DNA from: Gammaproteobacteria bacterium
GTDB taxonomy: Bacteria; Pseudomonadota; Gammaproteobacteria; Chromatiales; Chromatiaceae
DNA: 9,326 nt
Assembly (NCBI GenBank): GCA_019136395.1
Contig: JAGVUH010000116.1
Location: 1 to 9,326, forward strand
Reading direction: 5' to 3'
The notes beneath the pieces were generated by a model. It did no database searches and was not told where the DNA came from. It saw only the letters and a list, made by a program, of their open reading frames with translations. How positions within the stretch are numbered: position 1 is the first letter of the stretch; every line of letters starts with the position of its first letter. Positions 7,007-9,326 of this stretch are shown in pieces. The position numbers and the translations under genes are program-made.

Positions 7007-7090
7007 ATTGGTAAGGCCTGCCCTCTGGAATTGCCAGGAACACCGCTCACCTGATCCTGGTGGTGGGTTCTTGGATAAGGCGTTACCAAT
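7007..7090. repeat. Long-span inverted repeat after the GGDEF gene
   Basis: ATTGGTAA (7007-7014) is the exact reverse complement of TTACCAAT (7083-7090), with 68 bp between. An inner pair, CCAGGA with TCCTGG, could extend it into a branched fold. It begins seven bases after the GGDEF stop. It could be a 3'-end RNA structure or the termini of a small degenerate element; no transposase sequence is present. Confidence 0.35.
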
Positions 7091-7101
7091 CCTTCGACTG
7101 G

Positions 7102-7115
7102 AAAGGCGGGCCTTT
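7102..7115. repeat. Short hairpin AAAGG-CGGG-CCTTT
   Basis: A 5-bp stem with a tetraloop, 100 bp after the GGDEF stop. The stem is A-T rich and only TTTAAG follows, so it would be a poor intrinsic terminator; it is the nearest terminator-like fold for the rightward GGDEF transcript. Confidence 0.2.
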
Positions 7116-7153
7116 AAGCATGACCCTTTGCCCCCACGCGCTGGCCAATGATG

Positions 7154-7197
7154 AAAAACCCCTGACGCCTGGCCTGGGTCGCCAGCGCATCAGGGGT
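7154..7197 (-). terminator. Rho-independent terminator of the fadL-like gene
   Basis: ACCCCTGA (7158-7165) pairs with TCAGGGGT (7190-7197), and CTGGC (7169-7173) with GCCAG (7181-7185), around a 7-nt loop, with a small internal loop between the helices. Read leftward, the stem is followed directly by five Us (A-run at 7154-7158). This is a textbook intrinsic terminator about 40 bp past the stop of the leftward fadL-like gene. There is no U-run on the other side, so it acts on the minus strand only. Confidence 0.85.
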
Positions 7198-7236
7198 CAC
7201 CATCACCGCCACCCATGCTGACTTCAGGGGGGAGAT

Positions 7237-8652
7237 TCAGAAGGTCTTGGAAACCTCGATCCCGATCAGGTGCGCGGACATCTCGTAATCGCCATTGAGC
7301 GCCGCGGTGCCGTTGACGCCGCTGGTCTTGGTGTAGGGTACCGTGCTGGCATAATCGCGATCGACGCCCATGACATAGAGGTAGGAGGCCTCCACCGCGA
7401 AGCCGTCACCCAGGTCCTGGGCCACGCCAATGCCAAAGAGGTGACGATCGGTATCGGGCACCCGGGCGCTGAAATAGTCATCGTCCTGCGCCGATTGGTC
7501 ATAGGAGTAACCAAAACGCAATTGGGTCGCGGGCTGAACCTGCCAGGTGAGGCCAAGCCGGTAGGCACTGGCGTTATGCCAGTCATTGGTATCGGCAAAG
7601 ATCAGGGCGCCGTTCTGCTTGCCGTAGATCTCCAGTTGCTGGAAGCGACTCCAGCCCGTGTAGCTCCAGTCAAATTCGGCCGCCAGGCTGGGGGAGATTT
7701 CATAGCGCAGGCCCAGTTGCAGTCGCCAGGGCAGGTCCAGATCGAGCGAGGCGGCCTGGCTGGGTTGTAGGAGCTTTAACGCGACCATGGTGGGATTGAG
7801 GGCGGTGTAATCCCCTTCGAGGTCGATGGTCGCGGCGGAGTGAAAGCTGGCCCCCAGGGTCCAGGCGTTGCGGCGATACATGGCGCTCAGGTTGAAGCCA
7901 AAGCCGGTGCCATCGCCGCTTAACTCCGCCAGGTTGGAGTCCAGTTGGGCGGTCTTGGCCCAGTAGATATCCATCCCCGCGGACAGGCTCAGGTCAGGGG
8001 TGACACGGTAGGCCAGGGTGGGCACGAAATTGAGGATTTCGAGTTTACTGGCCGTCGGATGACTGGCCGTCGGCAGGGTGACGGGGCCAAGATTGATCTG
8101 CTGGCTCAACAGGGGGAAGGTGCCATAGGGCCAGCGGGTCTCCAGGCCGTAGGGGACATGGAGCCCCAGACCCAGGCGCCATTGGTCGGCGAGCTTGATC
8201 GCCGCCTGGAAGGACGGGAGGAAGGTCCAGTCCGCGCCCTGACTGTCGTGCTTGCCGCTGGCGGTGGTGACCGCGAAACTGGGCCCGATCAGGAAGCCGC
8301 CCAGGGCGACGCTGGAAGTATCATGGAAGCCCATCGCGGCCGGATTGTAGGGGATGGCGCCCAGTTCCTCCGGGTTTGCTACCAGGGCGTTGGTGGTCGC
8401 GATGCCGGCGGCGGAGGCATCGGGGAGGGCAAAACCGGAGGCGTGGGCGTCGCTCGTGGTTGCCAGAGTACCCAGGGCGCCAAGGGTTAGCGAAAACGTC
8501 ACGACAACGTCTCTCATTGTCAGGGTCGTGGCGTGCGCCCTCCTGGCAGCTAGCGAGATCGGCACGGCAACTTCTTTGATTTTCTGGGGAGTGGCACACT
8601 CCCCCATGGCGGCTAACGCCGCAGCGACCGCGCGCGTGATCTTTAGTGACAT
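7237..8652 (-). CDS. FadL/OMPP1-family outer-membrane transport protein
   Basis: Outer-membrane beta-barrel of the FadL family, which carries long-chain fatty acids or other hydrophobic compounds across the outer membrane; the substrate cannot be read from sequence. A hydrophobic signal segment (VVVTFSLTLGALGTLATT) ends in AHA, and the mature protein would begin SGFALPDASAAG, like the N-terminal hatch of FadL. IPYNPAAMGF is the conserved NPA region. The rest is alternating aromatic and polar beta-strands, ending in the typical C-terminal Phe. The chosen start at 8652 has the best ribosome-binding site (GAGGGGGG, 8657-8664) and gives 471 residues with a 71-residue leader before the cleavage site. 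An ATG at 8517 gives a normal 26-residue signal peptide but has no nearby Shine-Dalgarno sequence. The gene is monocistronic by appearance, with its own terminator, and divergent from the Fic gene. Confidence 0.93.
   Translation of the reverse strand: MSLKITRAVAAALAAMGECATPQKIKEVAVPISLAARRAHATTLTMRDVVVTFSLTLGALGTLATTSDAHASGFALPDASAAGIATTNALVANPEELGAIPYNPAAMGFHDTSSVALGGFLIGPSFAVTTASGKHDSQGADWTFLPSFQAAIKLADQWRLGLGLHVPYGLETRWPYGTFPLLSQQINLGPVTLPTASHPTASKLEILNFVPTLAYRVTPDLSLSAGMDIYWAKTAQLDSNLAELSGDGTGFGFNLSAMYRRNAWTLGASFHSAATIDLEGDYTALNPTMVALKLLQPSQAASLDLDLPWRLQLGLRYEISPSLAAEFDWSYTGWSRFQQLEIYGKQNGALIFADTNDWHNASAYRLGLTWQVQPATQLRFGYSYDQSAQDDDYFSARVPDTDRHLFGIGVAQDLGDGFAVEASYLYVMGVDRDYASTVPYTKTSGVNGTAALNGDYEMSAHLIGIEVSKTF
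8586..8604 (-). repeat. Perfect 8-bp hairpin at the fadL-like 5' end
   Basis: GGGGAGTG (8586-8593) and CACTCCCC (8597-8604) are exact reverse complements around a 3-nt loop. The structure lies between the two candidate starts of the fadL-like gene (8652 and 8517). It would be in the coding sequence for the long start and in the 5' leader for the short one. Confidence 0.5.
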
Positions 8653-8656
8653 AGAG

Positions 8657-8664
8657 CCCCCCTC
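8657..8664 (-). promoter_or_regulatory. Ribosome binding site supporting start 8652
   Basis: On the minus strand GAGGGGGG precedes the ATG at 8652, with GAGG eight bases before the start codon. It is the main argument for the long form of the fadL-like protein. Confidence 0.5.
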
Positions 8665-8903
8665 ATCAGATGTTCATGGAGTAATGATCAACATTCGCCC
8701 GGCCTTTTTTTCCACGGCGAGGCCGTTATTGACGCCCCAGCAAAGCCCAACCCCCCGCGGCCCCCGCGCGCCTCATCGCGCCTTGCAGGGGGCAGGCGGC
8801 GCTGCTCACCACAGCGACCTCGCTCGCATGGGTGTCACCACTCGCCCAGGCGCGGAACAGACCGCGATTATATTCCCAAGATCGTCAAGGCGATGAGGCA
8901 GAG

Positions 8904-8931
8904 TAATCCGCACCGGTTCCTCGGCGGATTA
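8904..8931. repeat. Inverted repeat upstream of fic
   Basis: TAATCCGC (8904-8911) and GCGGATTA (8924-8931) are perfect 8-bp arms with a 12-bp loop, 80 bp before the fic ATG. Spacing and symmetry fit an operator for a dimeric repressor, or an RNA hairpin; there is no U-run for termination. Confidence 0.45.
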
Positions 8932-9011
8932 TTGAAGGCTGGCTTGAACCCGTGGGTTACCAGATGGAGCATGGAGTAGCCCCCGCGGTGAATCCACCCC
9001 ATAATCACCGC

Positions 9012-9326
9012 ATGAACAGCGGCGATTGCACCTACCTCTGGCAACGCGCGGACTGGCCGAACTGGCGCTTTGACCTGTTGTCGCTGGCCGACCCCTTGGC
9101 GGAGGTCAGCCAGGCGCTGGGGTTGCTGATGGGCCGGCTGGCCGATGTCGGGATGGTTTGTCGCGATCAGGCCAGCCTGGCGGCGCTGACGGATGACGTG
9201 GTCAGGACCAGCGAGATCGAGGGCGAGCATCTCAATGTCGCCTCGGTGCGCTCGTCGCTCGCGCGCCGTCTGGGCGTGGAGATCGGGGGTCTTGCCCCCC
9301 TGGACCGCCAGGCCGAGGGCGTGGTG
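9012..9326 (+). CDS. Fic-family protein, N-terminal part (DUF4172-like), 3' truncated
   Basis: First 105 residues of a Fic-domain protein, cut by the window end. Fic proteins usually transfer AMP or other nucleotide moieties to target proteins. The N-terminus (TYLWQRADWPNWRFD) and LTDDVVRTSEIEGEHLNVASVRSSLARRLG match the N-terminal domain that precedes the Fic core in a common bacterial subgroup (DUF4172 then Fic). TSEIEG (66-71) fits the inhibitory-helix motif (S/T)xxxE(G/N), placed N-terminal to the core as in class II Fic enzymes, so the protein would be self-inhibited. The catalytic HPFxxGNGR motif lies beyond the window and cannot be checked. Start: ATG 9012 is preferred; a GTG at 8988 is in frame with GGAG 11 bases before it. 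I see no antitoxin partner upstream. It may be regulatory rather than a toxin. Confidence 0.85.
   Translation, partial: MNSGDCTYLWQRADWPNWRFDLLSLADPLAEVSQALGLLMGRLADVGMVCRDQASLAALTDDVVRTSEIEGEHLNVASVRSSLARRLGVEIGGLAPLDRQAEGVV

Larger units (their letters stand above)
8653..9011. other. Divergent intergenic region between fadL-like gene and fic
   Basis: About 360 bp between two divergent genes, so it must hold both promoters. I see no clear -35/-10 pair for either. Landmarks are a 7-T run (8705-8711) with no stem before it, a GC-rich block (8740-8830), an AT-rich patch near 8870, and the 8-bp inverted repeat at 8904-8931. No gene, tRNA or mobile element is supported. Confidence 0.55.

Noticed and set aside
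8701..8728. Seven-T run as an intrinsic terminator
   Set aside because: No stem precedes the T-run on the plus strand; the GGCC/GGCC pairing encloses the Ts instead of preceding them.
8354..8896. 180-codon plus-strand ORF opposite the fadL-like start
   Set aside because: Shadow of the signal peptide and hatch region of the porin; ends in intergenic DNA without a recognisable domain.

Overview
This window is about 9.3 kb of high-GC, gene-dense bacterial chromosome. TrkH and GltX both resemble their gammaproteobacterial counterparts closely: the K+ transporter's 'LQWLGGMGIIVLAVAILP' region and the E. coli-like Cys spacing in GluRS are examples. An outer-membrane FadL-type porin shows a Gram-negative host. 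I infer a high-GC gammaproteobacterium, possibly of the Chromatiales type, but nothing here fixes the genus.

Layout: (1) 2-1072 (+) is the 3' three quarters of a TrkH potassium transporter. (2) 1088-2494 (-) is a complete glutamyl-tRNA synthetase, convergent with trkH, with a perfect 8-bp inverted repeat across both stop codons. (3) 2495-2916 is a divergent intergenic region with a probable gltX promoter, a very GC-rich hairpin inside a 21-codon ORF with a strong Shine-Dalgarno sequence, and a short hexanucleotide repeat. (4) 2917-4347 and 4393-5043 (+) encode a six-helix membrane histidine kinase and a NarL/LuxR-type response regulator, probably one operon. (5) After about 300 bp of lower-GC DNA, 5351-7000 (+) encodes a membrane-anchored GGDEF diguanylate cyclase with an intact active site and I-site. 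(6) 7001-7236 holds inverted repeats and a rho-independent terminator for the leftward gene. (7) 7237-8652 (-) encodes a FadL/OMPP1-family outer-membrane protein with an unusually long N-terminus if the best ribosome-binding site is used. (8) 8653-9011 is intergenic with an 8-bp inverted repeat. (9) 9012-9326 (+) is the start of a Fic-family protein cut by the window end.

The middle of the window is a signalling block: a two-component pair followed by a c-di-GMP synthase on the same strand. The kinase and regulator very likely work together. Whether the regulator controls the cyclase is only suggested by proximity. The flanking genes are housekeeping or envelope functions with no evident link to it. 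I see no mobile element, CRISPR array, tRNA or rRNA, and no clear-cut new multi-gene system. The best leads are small: the structured leader upstream of the kinase, the unrecognised sensor regions of the kinase and cyclase, and the odd 5' end of the fadL-like gene.
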